A stretch of 64,000 nucleotides of DNA from Candidatus Anaeroferrophillus wilburensis (GTDB lineage Bacteria; Desulfobacterota; Anaeroferrophillalia; Anaeroferrophillales; Anaeroferrophillaceae), in contig JAFGSY010000025.1 in the NCBI GenBank assembly GCA_016934315.1, forward strand, positions 40,736-104,735. Direction: 5' to 3'. Below the pieces are notes generated by a model. It was given only the letters and a program-made list of their open reading frames with translations. It was not told where the DNA came from and did not search any database. A program made the translations under genes and the position numbers. Below are positions 55,973 to 64,000 of this stretch, piece by piece (position 1 is the stretch's first letter; the number at the start of each line of letters is the position of its first letter).

Positions 55973-58900
55973 TCAAACTTCCTTTTCTTCCAGATCAACA
56001 TCAAGGCACAAACTTTGTAATTCCTTGACCAATACATTGAATGATTCCGGAAGGCCGGACTCCAATTCATTTCTGCCTTTCACTATGGCTTCATACATCC
56101 TCGTCCGACCGGCAACATCATCGGACTTCACCGTCAGCAGCTCCTGCAGCGAGTATGATGCCCCATATGCTTCCAGAGCCCAAACTTCCATTTCACCCAG
56201 ACGCTGGCCGCCGAACTGGGCCTTGCCGCCCAGAGGCTGTTGCGTCACCAGCGAATAGGGACCAATGGAGCGAGCATGCATCTTGTCGTCAACCAAATGG
56301 TGAAGTTTGAGAATGTACATATAGCCGACCGTCACCGGCCGATCAAAGGGTTCGCCGGTGCGTCCGTCATAGAGAGTAACCTGGCCGGATTCCGGCAAAC
56401 CGGCCTCCCGCAGACAGGATTTAATCTCATCCTCGCTGGCACCGTCAAAGACCTGCGTTGCCATGGGAACAAACTTGGATACCTTGGCGGCCAGCCGGCG
56501 AATGTCATCATCATTCATCCTGGCAATGGCAGCGCACACCGTTTGATCAAAACGATAAACCGCTTCCAGCTTTTGGCGCAATTTATCCGGCGCATAATGC
56601 TCCTCAAGATAGGCACTTATCTGACTGCCCAACGACTTGGCGGCCCAGCCCAGATGGGTCTCAAGGATCTGGCCGACATTCATCCGGGAGGGAACCCCCA
56701 GAGGATTCAAGACAATATCAACGCTGGTGCCATCAGCCTGATACGGCATGTCTTCGGTGGGTACAATTTTGGAAAGCACCCCTTTATTCCCATGGCGACC
56801 GGACATCTTGTCACCTACCGACAGTTTCCGCTTAATGGCCACATACACCTTGACCATTTTGTTGACGCCGGGAGGCAACTCATCACCACGCCTGATGTTT
56901 TCAATCTTTTCTTCCAAGGTCTGGGACAGCTGCGCCAGCCGCTCATCAAGAAAATCAATCAGTTGGTTGATTTTCTCCTCAATCCGGGCAGCATTTTTAA
57001 CCGCCACATTACGGCACAGACTGTATGAAATGCCAACCAGCATTTCTGCCGTCAGATTGGTGTTGCGCGGCAGGAGTACCTCACCTTTATGGCCGAGAAG
57101 ATCGGTCAGCAACGTCTGCCCCGCCAGCAGCTCCCTAATCTTCTTGTTAACACTGTCACGGACAATATCACTTTCTTCCTGGATGGCTTTCCGGGTGGCA
57201 GCTATTTCCCTTTCCCGGTCTTCCTCACCATCATCGAGGATACCAAACCCTTTGCGGGCAAAGGTTTTGGTATCAATGACCACTCCCTTGACACCGGGTG
57301 ACACCCGCAGGGAGGTATCACGGACCTCGCCGGCTTTTTCACCAAAAATAGCCCGCAGGAGCTTTTCTTCCGGAGACAGCTGGGTTTCGCCTTTGGGGGT
57401 AATTTTCCCCACCAGGATATCACCGGGATTGACATGGGCTCCGATATGAATGATGCCATCCTCATCAAGACTGGCAAGGGCCTCATCACCGACGTTGGGA
57501 ATATCCCTGGTTATCTCTTCCGGCCCCAGTTTGGTGTCCCGGGAAACCACCTCAAACACTTCGATATGGATGGAGGTAAACTTGTCCTCACGAATCATCC
57601 GCTCATTGATAAGGATTGAATCCTCGTAGTTATAGCCACCCCAGGGCATAAAGGCAACCATGACATTCTGCCCGAGGGCCAATTCTCCCTGATCCATCGA
57701 AGGGCCATCGGCAAGCACCTCGCCGGCACGAACCAAATCGTTATTGCGTACCAGGGGAACATGGTTAAAGCAGGTATTCTGGTTGGAACGCCAGAATTTG
57801 ATCAATGGATAGATATCAACACCCACATCCTGGGCTTCGTCATCGGCTATACTGCGGACCACTATCTTAGTGGCATCAACATATTCCACCACCCCGTCAC
57901 GCTTAGCAACAATGGCAATACCGGAATCCCGGGCGACCCGGCTTTCCATCCCGGTACCTACCATGGGTGCCTCCGCTAACAGCAGGGGCACCGCCTGACG
58001 CTGCATATTTGACCCCATCAGAGCCCGGTTGGCATCATCGTGTTCCAGAAAAGGAATCAGGGAAGCTGCAACGCTGACCAGCTGTTTCGGCGATACATCC
58101 ATATAGTTGATCTCTTCGGGTCTGAGCATCATGAACTCGCCGGATTTTCTGGCGGACACCAGCTCATTGATAAATTCTCCCGTTTCGCTGAGCGGTGCAT
58201 TGGCCTGGGCGATGGTCTGCCCATCTTCATCCATAGCATAGAGGTAACGGATCTCTTCCGTTACCTTGCCGTCTTTGACCACCCGATAGGGTGTTTCCAC
58301 AAAACCGAAATCATTGATCCGGGCATAGGTGCTGAGGGAGGAGATCAAACCAATGTTGGGACCTTCAGGGGTCTCAATGGGGCAAACCCGCCCATAGTGA
58401 GTCGGATGCACATCACGCACTTCAAATCCGGCCCGCTCCCGGGTCAGTCCGCCGGGTCCCAGAGCACTGAGACGGCGTTTATGGGTAATCTCAGACAAGG
58501 GGTTGGTCTGATCCATAAACTGCGATAACTGGCTGCTGCCGAAGAACTCCTTGATGGCGGCCGCGACCGGTTTTGAGTTGATCAGATCATGGGGCATGGC
58601 CGTATCGATTTCCTGCAGGCTCATCCGCTCACGGATCGATTTTTCCATCCGCACCAAGCCGATCCGATACTGATTTTCCACCAATTCACCAACCGTCCGC
58701 ACCCGGCGATTGCCAAGGTGGTCAATATCATCAATCACCCCCTTGCCATTACGCAAGGCAAGCAAATAGCGAACAATAGCGATAATATCTTCTTTGGTAA
58801 GTGTTTTGCAATCCAGGGGCTGTTCCGTTTCCAGCTTGTGATTGATCTTCAGCCGGCCAACCCGGGACAAGTCATAGCGTTCGGGATTGAAGAACAGGTT

Positions 58901-60148
58901 GTGAAACAATGACGCGGCCGTTTCGATCGTCGGCGGTTCTCCAGGGCGCAGCCGGCGATAGATCTCCAGCATCGCCTTCTCGACTTCCATCTCTTTTTCG
59001 CTTTTGCCCTCCTTGGCGGCCTGTTCCCGCTCCTCGGCGGCCAGCACGATCTTGTCCATCAACAGGGTATCACGCAGAAACGAGCCGACATTGATATTAT
59101 CAATGAACAGCAGTTCGAACCTGTTCACCGAGGAGGCCCGCAACATCTCCAGCTTGTCGGCACTCATCTCCTGGTTGCACTCAATCAGCACCTCACCGGT
59201 ATCCTGATCGATGATATCATGCGACACAAACGTTCCCAAAACCTCCTCTTCAGGAATGGGGATGCGGGTTACCTCAGCAGTTTTCATCCTCTTAAAAGCT
59301 GTCCGGTTAACCTTGCGGCCCTTTTTCAACAACACTTCACCGGTCTCAGGATGGACAATATCAAACTGGCATTTATACCCACCTGACAGGTCATAGTTGT
59401 CATAGTTGATCAGGCGGAAAAAATCGTTACCTTCCCTGACGATGGTCAGGCTGTCATAAAAGAGATTGAGCAGCTCTTCAGTAGAATAACCCAGGGCTCG
59501 CAGGAGGATGGTCGCCGGCAGCTTCCGCCGCCGGTCAATCCGGACATGGATAATATCTTTGCTGTCAAACTCAAAATCTATCCAGGAACCCCGGTAGGGA
59601 ATCACCCTGGCACTGAAGAGGGGCATACCGCTGACCGTGCTCTTGCTGCCTTCCTGGGCAAAAAACACCCCCGGCGACCGGTGCAGCTGACTGACAATAA
59701 CCCTTTCAGTACCATTGATAATGAAAGTTCCACGCCCGGTCATCTGGGGAATTTCACCAAAATAAACTTCCTGCTCTTTGATGTCCCTGATCGAGCGGTT
59801 GTCACTTTCATCATCAAGGTCCCAGATAATCAACCTGATTTTAACCTTGATGGGAAAAGCATAGGTCAGCCCTTTGAGCATGCATTCCTGCTCGCTGTAG
59901 CGTGGTTTTCCCAAACTATAGCTGACAAACTCAATGGAGGAGGTGCCATAGAAGTCCTTGATGGGGAAAACACTTTTAAAAACCCCCTGCAGGCCGATAT
60001 CCTGACGTTGATCATCAGGGATATCCATCTGCAAAAAACGCTGGTAGGAAACCAGCTGAATATCAAGGAGGAAGGGAAGGTCAACACCTTCTTTAATGGA
60101 AGCAAAATTGTTTCGGTAACGGGGGATATTGGCTCTCGGAGATACCAT
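55973..60148 (-). CDS. rpoB: RNA polymerase beta subunit
   Basis: 1391 residues, full length. The rifampicin-region sequence is [21 protein letters not shown], with normal wild-type residues by eye. Conserved [17 protein letters not shown] sequence ([20 protein letters not shown]) and the C-terminal [12 protein letters not shown] segment are present. It follows rplL by about 206 bases containing hairpins. It is co-transcribed with rpoC. Confidence 0.99.
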   Translation of the reverse strand: MVSPRANIPRYRNNFASIKEGVDLPFLLDIQLVSYQRFLQMDIPDDQRQDIGLQGVFKSVFPIKDFYGTSSIEFVSYSLGKPRYSEQECMLKGLTYAFPIKVKIRLIIWDLDDESDNRSIRDIKEQEVYFGEIPQMTGRGTFIINGTERVIVSQLHRSPGVFFAQEGSKSTVSGMPLFSARVIPYRGSWIDFEFDSKDIIHVRIDRRRKLPATILLRALGYSTEELLNLFYDSLTIVREGNDFFRLINYDNYDLSGGYKCQFDIVHPETGEVLLKKGRKVNRTAFKRMKTAEVTRIPIPEEEVLGTFVSHDIIDQDTGEVLIECNQEMSADKLEMLRASSVNRFELLFIDNINVGSFLRDTLLMDKIVLAAEEREQAAKEGKSEKEMEVEKAMLEIYRRLRPGEPPTIETAASLFHNLFFNPERYDLSRVGRLKINHKLETEQPLDCKTLTKEDIIAIVRYLLALRNGKGVIDDIDHLGNRRVRTVGELVENQYRIGLVRMEKSIRERMSLQEIDTAMPHDLINSKPVAAAIKEFFGSSQLSQFMDQTNPLSEITHKRRLSALGPGGLTRERAGFEVRDVHPTHYGRVCPIETPEGPNIGLISSLSTYARINDFGFVETPYRVVKDGKVTEEIRYLYAMDEDGQTIAQANAPLSETGEFINELVSARKSGEFMMLRPEEINYMDVSPKQLVSVAASLIPFLEHDDANRALMGSNMQRQAVPLLLAEAPMVGTGMESRVARDSGIAIVAKRDGVVEYVDATKIVVRSIADDEAQDVGVDIYPLIKFWRSNQNTCFNHVPLVRNNDLVRAGEVLADGPSMDQGELALGQNVMVAFMPWGGYNYEDSILINERMIREDKFTSIHIEVFEVVSRDTKLGPEEITRDIPNVGDEALASLDEDGIIHIGAHVNPGDILVGKITPKGETQLSPEEKLLRAIFGEKAGEVRDTSLRVSPGVKGVVIDTKTFARKGFGILDDGEEDREREIAATRKAIQEESDIVRDSVNKKIRELLAGQTLLTDLLGHKGEVLLPRNTNLTAEMLVGISYSLCRNVAVKNAARIEEKINQLIDFLDERLAQLSQTLEEKIENIRRGDELPPGVNKMVKVYVAIKRKLSVGDKMSGRHGNKGVLSKIVPTEDMPYQADGTSVDIVLNPLGVPSRMNVGQILETHLGWAAKSLGSQISAYLEEHYAPDKLRQKLEAVYRFDQTVCAAIARMNDDDIRRLAAKVSKFVPMATQVFDGASEDEIKSCLREAGLPESGQVTLYDGRTGEPFDRPVTVGYMYILKLHHLVDDKMHARSIGPYSLVTQQPLGGKAQFGGQRLGEMEVWALEAYGASYSLQELLTVKSDDVAGRTRMYEAIVKGRNELESGLPESFNVLVKELQSLCLDVDLEEKEV

Positions 60149-60253
60149 AGAACAACTTACCTCTTATCGATGGTTAGCGGCTGGGATACGGTGCCTTTAG
60201 CAACTGGAAGGTAGCACGCGTAAGAATATAACAAACAGCAGGACTGGAAATTC

Positions 60254-60323
60254 CATCACCTAAACAGACAGGTGATGGCAAAGGAATAAAACAGCGCAAG
60301 GGATAGGGGAAAATCCCCTACCC
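60254..60323 (-). promoter_or_regulatory. Hairpin pair in the rplL-rpoB gap
   Basis: CCATCACCT (60254-60262) pairs perfectly with AGGTGATGG (60271-60279). GGATAGGGGA (about 60301-60310) pairs with TCCCCTACC (about 60314-60322), with one bulge. Structured rplL-rpoB gaps are commonly sites of partial termination and RNA processing that lower polymerase relative to ribosomal protein output. Confidence 0.5.
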
Positions 60324-60354
60324 CTCACCACTGTAGCAACTACCAAGAAATAAC

Positions 60355-60735
60355 TTATTTAACTTCTGCCGTACCGCCGGCTTCTTCAATCTTTTTAACC
60401 AGTTGGTCGGCTTCATCTTTTGCCACTGCTTCTTTGAGCGGCTTCGGAGCTTCTTCAACCAGCGCCTTGGCTTCTTTCAGTCCCAGGCCGGTAATTTCAC
60501 GTACCACTTTGATAACCTGAATTTTCTTGTCGCCAAAACCAGTCAGGATAACATCAAATTCGGTCTGCTCTTCCGCCGGGGCGGCAGCTGCGGCCGCCGG
60601 CATGGCAGCCATCGCCATGGGAGCGGCGGCTGAAACGCCGAACTTTTCCTCAAGCTCTTTCACCAGCTCTGAAAGTTCAAGAACTGTCATATTTTCAATA
60701 AATGCTATTACATCGTTTTTGGTAATGTCAGCCAT
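60355..60735 (-). CDS. rplL: 50S ribosomal protein L7/L12
   Basis: 126 residues. It has an N-terminal dimerisation helix, an Ala/Pro/Met-rich flexible hinge at about 36-56, and the C-terminal factor-binding domain ([20 protein letters not shown]). It forms the ribosomal stalk with L10, recruiting elongation factors. It follows rplJ by 76 bases, and the two are controlled together by the L10 leader. Confidence 0.98.
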   Translation of the reverse strand: MADITKNDVIAFIENMTVLELSELVKELEEKFGVSAAAPMAMAAMPAAAAAAPAEEQTEFDVILTGFGDKKIQVIKVVREITGLGLKEAKALVEEAPKPLKEAVAKDEADQLVKKIEEAGGTAEVK

Positions 60736-60811
60736 GAGATACTCCTCTCCAGTGGATAAACAATTTTTTCATTTCAACTGTTTTCATTATAATTGAAAGC
60801 AATGCATTTCC

Positions 60812-61333
60812 TTACGCCTGTTCTTTGGCCTCCTGCACTGCACTTAAAACCTGCACCAATGATCTGACCACACCGCTCAGAACGTTTACCAAACCGCCGG
60901 GGACAGCATTCATCGTCCCCAATACCTGGGCCAGCAGAACTTCTCTGCCGGGCAGCGACGCCAGGTGAGAGATGTCCGCCACACTCAGCACCGTACCACC
61001 CAGAACGCCACCTTTAATCTCCAGTTTGCTTTCTTTTTCAGCAAATTCAACCAGAGTTTTGGCAGCCGCTGCCGGGTCATCAAAGACCAGGGCCATGGCA
61101 TTGGGCCCCTGCAACTGTTCCTTGCAGTTTTCAATAATCGTTCCCTGGGCGGCTATTTTCGCCAGGGTATTCTTGATTACCCGGTATTCACTACCCTGCG
61201 CCCCCAAACGATTACGCAAATCTGAAATCTTTTCAACATCAAGTCCACGGTAATCGGTCAGAAAAGCTGCTTGCGCCTTGGCAAACTGGGTTGAAAGATA
61301 TTCAACCATGGCTTGCTTATCCGATTTATCCAC
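60812..61333 (-). CDS. rplJ: 50S ribosomal protein L10
   Basis: 173 residues. The family N-terminus (FAKAQAAFLTDYRGLDVEKISDLR in outline) and LGGTVLSVADISHLASLPGREVL are present. L10 anchors the L7/L12 dimers through its C-terminal helix and represses its own mRNA. Its mRNA leader shows the L10-binding structure upstream. Confidence 0.97.
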   Translation of the reverse strand: MDKSDKQAMVEYLSTQFAKAQAAFLTDYRGLDVEKISDLRNRLGAQGSEYRVIKNTLAKIAAQGTIIENCKEQLQGPNAMALVFDDPAAAAKTLVEFAEKESKLEIKGGVLGGTVLSVADISHLASLPGREVLLAQVLGTMNAVPGGLVNVLSGVVRSLVQVLSAVQEAKEQA

Positions 61334-61362
61334 GCACTCACCTCCTTTTCAATAAGGTTTAG

Positions 61363-61496
61363 GTAGCCAAAGGAGTGGAGTATCCATACACTACACCTTC
61401 CGCATCAAGGATCAGCAGAAGAATAAACGGAACGCCTCGGCAGGCTATTAAGCTCCCGGGTCATAGCACCCGGCAGCACCTGCGGTCTTTGGCTAC
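61363..61496 (-). promoter_or_regulatory. L10 (rplJL) mRNA leader
   Basis: Between rplA and rplJ, GTAGCCAAAG (61363-61372) pairs with CTTTGGCTAC (61487-61496) to enclose a leader. On the minus strand it contains CCAAAGACCGCAGGTGC, a GC hairpin CCGGGTG-CTATGA-CCCGGG, AGCTTAATAGCCTGCCGAGG and a further stem. The CCTGCCGAGG block and overall arrangement are those of the conserved L10 leader that L10-L12 binds to shut off translation. Confidence 0.85.
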
Positions 61497-61505
61497 AATA
61501 CTCCG

Positions 61506-62201
61506 TTATAATTTCAGGCTGGCAAGGTCGACGTCGACCCCAGGCCCCATGGTGGATGAAATGGTTATCGCCTTCATGTAGACCCCCTTGCTGGAGGAAG
61601 GCTTCATTCTATTGAGCAGTTCAATCAGGGCCTTGGCGTTATCTTCCAGCTGCTCGGCGGCAAAGGATACTTTGCCCAACGGCGCATGGATAATGCCGGC
61701 CTTCTCCACTCTGAAATCAACTTTACCCGCCTTGATATCCTGCACCGCCTTGGCAACATCAAAGGTGACCGTACCAACCTTGGGGTTCGGCATCAAACCG
61801 CGGGGTCCGAGAACCCGGCCGAGCTTACCCACAACACCCATCATGTCGGGAGTGGCAACCGCTTTATCAAAGTCCAGCCAGCCTTCACTGATCTTCTGGG
61901 CCAGGTCATCGGCACCGACTTCGTCCGCACCAGCATCACGGGCTTCCTTCTCTTTTTCCCCTTTAGCAAAAACCACCACCCGGACCGTCTTCCCCGTTCC
62001 ATGGGGAAGGAGCACCGCGCCCCGAACCATCTGGTCCGCCTGACGGGGGTCAACTCCCAGTCGAATGGCCACATCAACGGTTTCGTCAAATTTTGCCGGG
62101 GCCAGCTCCTTGACCAGGGAAAAAGCATCGATCAGGGAGTATTTCTGCAAGTGCTCTACCTTGGCTTTACTCGCCAGGTATTTTTTTCCTCGTTTAGCCA
62201 T
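61506..62201 (-). CDS. rplA: 50S ribosomal protein L1
   Basis: 231 residues from the ATG at 62201 (a GTG precedes it). L1 signatures: [18 protein letters not shown] at the start, [20 protein letters not shown], and the [15 protein letters not shown] region. It forms the L1 stalk near the E site and represses the rplK-rplA mRNA. It follows rplK by about 50 bases. Confidence 0.98.
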   Translation of the reverse strand: MAKRGKKYLASKAKVEHLQKYSLIDAFSLVKELAPAKFDETVDVAIRLGVDPRQADQMVRGAVLLPHGTGKTVRVVVFAKGEKEKEARDAGADEVGADDLAQKISEGWLDFDKAVATPDMMGVVGKLGRVLGPRGLMPNPKVGTVTFDVAKAVQDIKAGKVDFRVEKAGIIHAPLGKVSFAAEQLEDNAKALIELLNRMKPSSSKGVYMKAITISSTMGPGVDVDLASLKL

Positions 62202-62252
62202 CACTTTCTACCTTTATCTGACAATGAGCCTGTCATTGCCTCAATGTTCGGA

Positions 62253-62675
62253 CTATTTAACCTCAATCCCCATACTTCGCGCCGAACCCTCAATTATTTT
62301 CCTTGCCGCCTCAAGGGTTGTAGCATTCAGATCGGGCATTTTCAACTGGGCAATCTCCTCAACCTGGGCTTTCGTGACCTTGCCAATCTTCTTTTTATTC
62401 GGCTCGCTTGACCCTTTTTCAACCTTGGCAGCCTTTTTCAGCAGATCAGACGCCGGCGGGGTCTTGGTAATGAAGCTGAAGGAACGGTCAGCATACACCG
62501 TGATGACCACCGGGATAATCATGCCTTGCTGCTGCTGCGTTTTAGCATTGAAGGCCTTGCAAAACTCCATAATATTGACACCATGCTGCCCCAGCGCCGG
62601 TCCTACAGGGGGAGACGGGTTCGCCGAGCCGGCCGGTATCTGCAGCTTGATTAAACCAATAACTTTTTTTGCCAT
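62253..62675 (-). CDS. rplK: 50S ribosomal protein L11
   Basis: 140 residues. It starts [20 protein letters not shown] with the proline-rich [22 protein letters not shown], the target region of thiostrepton-type binding. It sits at the GTPase centre. A hairpin lies just upstream. Confidence 0.98.
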   Translation of the reverse strand: MAKKVIGLIKLQIPAGSANPSPPVGPALGQHGVNIMEFCKAFNAKTQQQQGMIIPVVITVYADRSFSFITKTPPASDLLKKAAKVEKGSSEPNKKKIGKVTKAQVEEIAQLKMPDLNATTLEAARKIIEGSARSMGIEVK

Positions 62676-62693
62676 AGTGATTCTCCCACGAAA

Positions 62694-62718
62694 TGACGGC
62701 CACCTCTCTGGGCCGTCA
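62694..62718 (-). promoter_or_regulatory. Hairpin before rplK, candidate L1 autoregulatory site
   Basis: TGACGGCC (62694-62701) pairs perfectly with GGCCGTCA (62711-62718) over a 9-base loop. On the minus strand the loop carries AGAGAGGT. It is 19 bases before the rplK ATG, the place where L1 represses rplKA in other bacteria. The assignment as an L1 target is inference. Confidence 0.5.
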
Positions 62719-62753
62719 CCATAAAGCTTTCTGCGTCAACCGCACTTGTCAGC

Positions 62754-63284
62754 CTAGATCTTCTCAATCTGGCCAAATTCAATCTCAATGGGAGTCGGCC
62801 GGCCGAAAATACTGACCAGCACCCGAACCTTCCCTTTATCAAGCAGGATGTCATCCACTGAGCCGGTGAAATTGGCAAAAGGTCCCTCGGTAACCCGAAC
62901 ATTCTCACCAACTTCAAAATCGATTTTGGGCTTCGGCTTCATCTCCCCCTCGGCTATCCGGTTCAACAGGGTCTGGGCCTCCTCCTCAGAGATCGATCGA
63001 GGGGCCCGTCCGCCGCCGACGAAGCCGGTAACCTTCGGGGTATCCTTTACCACATGCCAGGTTTCATCATTAAGCTCCATTTTCACCAGTACATAGCCGG
63101 GAAAAAACTTACGATGAGAGGTCCTTTTCTTGCCCTTGACCATCTCAATAACCTGTTCAGTGGGCACTACCACCTCATCAAAACAGCTCTCCATATGATA
63201 GAGTTTAATCCGCTCTTCCAGAGACTGTTTAACCTTATTCTCATACCCTGAATAGGCATGGATGACATACCACTTTTTTGTCAT
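62754..63284 (-). CDS. nusG: Transcription termination/antitermination factor NusG
   Basis: 176 residues from the ATG at 63284 (MTKKWYVIHAYSGYENKVKQ); an in-frame codon at 63305 gives an atypical N-terminus. The NGN domain contains RKFFPGYVLVKMELND and the KOW domain FEVGENVRVTEGPFANFTGSV. It couples RNA polymerase to Rho or ribosomes. Order secE-nusG-rplK is the conserved one. Confidence 0.97.
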   Translation of the reverse strand: MTKKWYVIHAYSGYENKVKQSLEERIKLYHMESCFDEVVVPTEQVIEMVKGKKRTSHRKFFPGYVLVKMELNDETWHVVKDTPKVTGFVGGGRAPRSISEEEAQTLLNRIAEGEMKPKPKIDFEVGENVRVTEGPFANFTGSVDDILLDKGKVRVLVSIFGRPTPIEIEFGQIEKI

Positions 63285-63343
63285 GGAGCCTTCATGAACC
63301 TTCATTCTTTATCAACAGCCGGGGAATCCGGCCAGACCTCACC

Positions 63344-63550
63344 TTATGCACCAAGAACCAGCTTTACCACCTTGGAAAGCCCGAGATCAGCAACGCCTAG
63401 GAACAACGAAATAAGGAATACAAAGAGCAGCACTACCCAGGTCAACCCCATCGTTTCTTTGCGGCCGGGCCATGTTACTTTCTTCAGTTCCGCTTTGGAA
63501 TCCTGAAGATACTGGGTAAATTCAACAATATTCTCTTTTATTTCAGCCAC
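63344..63550 (-). CDS. secE: Preprotein translocase subunit SecE, GTG start
   Basis: 68 residues from a GTG at 63550 (VAEIKENIVEF), which is preceded by AGAGGATATAAC; the open frame continues upstream into the tRNA but without support. The conserved SecE stretch AELKKVTWPGRKE precedes one membrane helix (WVVLLFVFLISLFLGVADL). It stabilises SecY. It lies between tRNA-Trp and nusG. Confidence 0.93.
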   Translation of the reverse strand: MAEIKENIVEFTQYLQDSKAELKKVTWPGRKETMGLTWVVLLFVFLISLFLGVADLGLSKVVKLVLGA

Positions 63551-63612
63551 GTTATATCCTCTTGATAATTCGCCCACCGGGCCCTTGGTTCGCCAATTCG
63601 CACCCGTAAACA

Positions 63613-63689
63613 TGGCAGGCCAGGAGGGATTCGAACCCCCAACACCCGGATTTGGAGTCCGGTGCTCTAGCCGTTAGAGCTACTGGCCT
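63613..63689 (-). tRNA. trpT: tRNA-Trp (anticodon CCA)
   Basis: On the minus strand a complete cloverleaf is visible. The acceptor stem is AGGCCAG/CTGGCCT, and the D-arm is GCTCTAACGGCTAGAGC. The anticodon stem is CCGGA/TCCGG with loop CTCCAAA, giving CCA, and the T-arm is GGGGGTTCGAATCCC. The 3' CCA is encoded. Its place between rpmG and secE is the common bacterial arrangement. Confidence 0.96.
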
Positions 63690-63705
63690 GAACAATAACA
63701 AAAAA

Positions 63706-63739
63706 CCCCTGTCTGAATACTCAGAACACTGAACAGGGG
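63706..63739 (-). terminator. Terminator-like hairpin between rpmG and tRNA-Trp
   Basis: CCCCTGT (63706-63712) pairs with ACAGGGG (63733-63739) over a 20-base loop that has its own weak pairing. On the minus strand it is followed by TTTTTTG. Read-through would still be needed for secE unless it has its own promoter. Confidence 0.65.
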
Positions 63740-63889
63740 CTACTTGCTTTCCTTGTGCAACGTATGCGTTTGACAAAAACGGCAGTATTTCTTTACCTGC
63801 AACTTTTCGGGATTTTGTTTTTTATTTCTTGTCGTGGTATAATTACGCCTTTTACAATCACCACAAGTCAGTATAATCAAGTCTCGCAT
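63740..63889 (-). CDS. rpmG: 50S ribosomal protein L33
   Basis: 49 residues, below the size often listed. Translation of the minus strand from the ATG at 63889 gives [20 protein letters not shown], then a basic stretch and [16 protein letters not shown]. Both CxxC zinc-ribbon pairs (CGDC, CRFC) are present, so this is the zinc-containing C+ form. Length and position after tuf are typical. Confidence 0.95.
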   Translation of the reverse strand: MRDLIILTCGDCKRRNYTTTRNKKQNPEKLQVKKYCRFCQTHTLHKESK

Positions 63890-63915
63890 AATACCACCAT
63901 CAGCTCGGTCAAACG

Positions 63916-64000
63916 TTATTCAATAATCTCGCTGACGACCCCGGCACCAACAGTCCGGCCGCCTTCACGGATCGCAAAACGCAGCCCATCCTCCATGGCA
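63916..64000 (-). CDS. tuf: Elongation factor Tu, C-terminal fragment (5' part beyond window)
   Basis: 28 codons are visible before the stop at 63916-63918. They read [20 protein letters not shown] and end VVSEIIE, the invariant EF-Tu C-terminus (domain III). The gene continues past the right edge and heads the rpmG-trpT-secE-nusG-rplKAJL-rpoBC region. Confidence 0.95.
   Translation of the reverse strand, partial: AMEDGLRFAIREGGRTVGAGVVSEIIE

Noticed and set aside
1..64000. CRISPR arrays, phage or transposase genes
   Set aside because: No regularly spaced direct repeats and no integrase, transposase or phage structural genes were seen in the window.

Overview
The window reads as the chromosome of a Gram-negative, probably anaerobic bacterium, most likely a deltaproteobacterial (Desulfobacterota-type) lineage. 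This rests on inference from gene content. There are outer-membrane beta-barrels and a Wza-like export lipoprotein, sigma-54 activators, and an AmmeMemoRadiSam radical-SAM enzyme. There is also a His-type (sulfide-dependent) Thi4, a liv-type amino-acid ABC operon and a standard proteobacterial tuf-secE-nusG-rplKAJL-rpoBC block. No phage, integrase, transposase, toxin or CRISPR array was seen. Base composition looks even, and genes are dense with short gaps.

Layout. 1-3640 (minus) is the edge of an exopolysaccharide export locus: chain-length determinant, outer-membrane beta-barrel and export lipoprotein. 3793-8419 (minus) encodes a soluble GAF-PAS histidine kinase followed by two overlapping NtrC-type sigma-54 response regulators. 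8770-9780 is amrS. 10113-18125 (plus) carries purH, purD, purE, a Sua5-like threonylcarbamoyl-AMP synthase, a PP-loop tRNA-thiolation-like protein and mutS. 18435-21611 (minus) carries an Rrf2 regulator, coaX, birA and nadC. 21762-24607 (plus) carries a phosphohexomutase and a class I aminotransferase. 24881-30934 (minus) carries an FG-GAP secreted protein, a porin and an 842-residue tandem malic-enzyme fusion. 31074-35676 (minus) is livKHMGF. 35983-39082 (minus) is a NarX/NarL-like two-component pair. 39361-46485 (plus) carries a chemoreceptor with a sigma-28-like promoter, mobB-mobA, a DEAD-box helicase, a DUF1820 protein, a His-rich small protein and tyrS. 46581-51585 (minus) carries rpsT and a thi4-thiE-thiC-hisI-hisG operon. 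51754-64000 (minus) is the transcription/translation block with an L10 leader and tRNA-Trp.

The genes are mainly housekeeping: purine, NAD, CoA, biotin-transfer, thiamine, histidine and molybdopterin cofactors, tRNA modification, mismatch repair and the core transcription/ribosomal operon. The accessory layer is sensing (three two-component or chemotaxis modules) and envelope/exopolysaccharide export.

The unexplained structure lies mostly between genes. Family A is a pair of inverted intergenic elements (23258-23384 and 24672-24809) flanking the aminotransferase. They share a core, but each has a different outer stem whose pairing is preserved. Family B is a dispersed element of about 120-180 bp in three gaps (about 18195-18380, 20518-20692 and 47020-47142). 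A palindrome-closed leader lies before the chain-length determinant gene, and a symmetric two-stem structure lies before amrS. The most unusual protein is the tandem malic enzyme, whose two halves have lost different active-site motifs.
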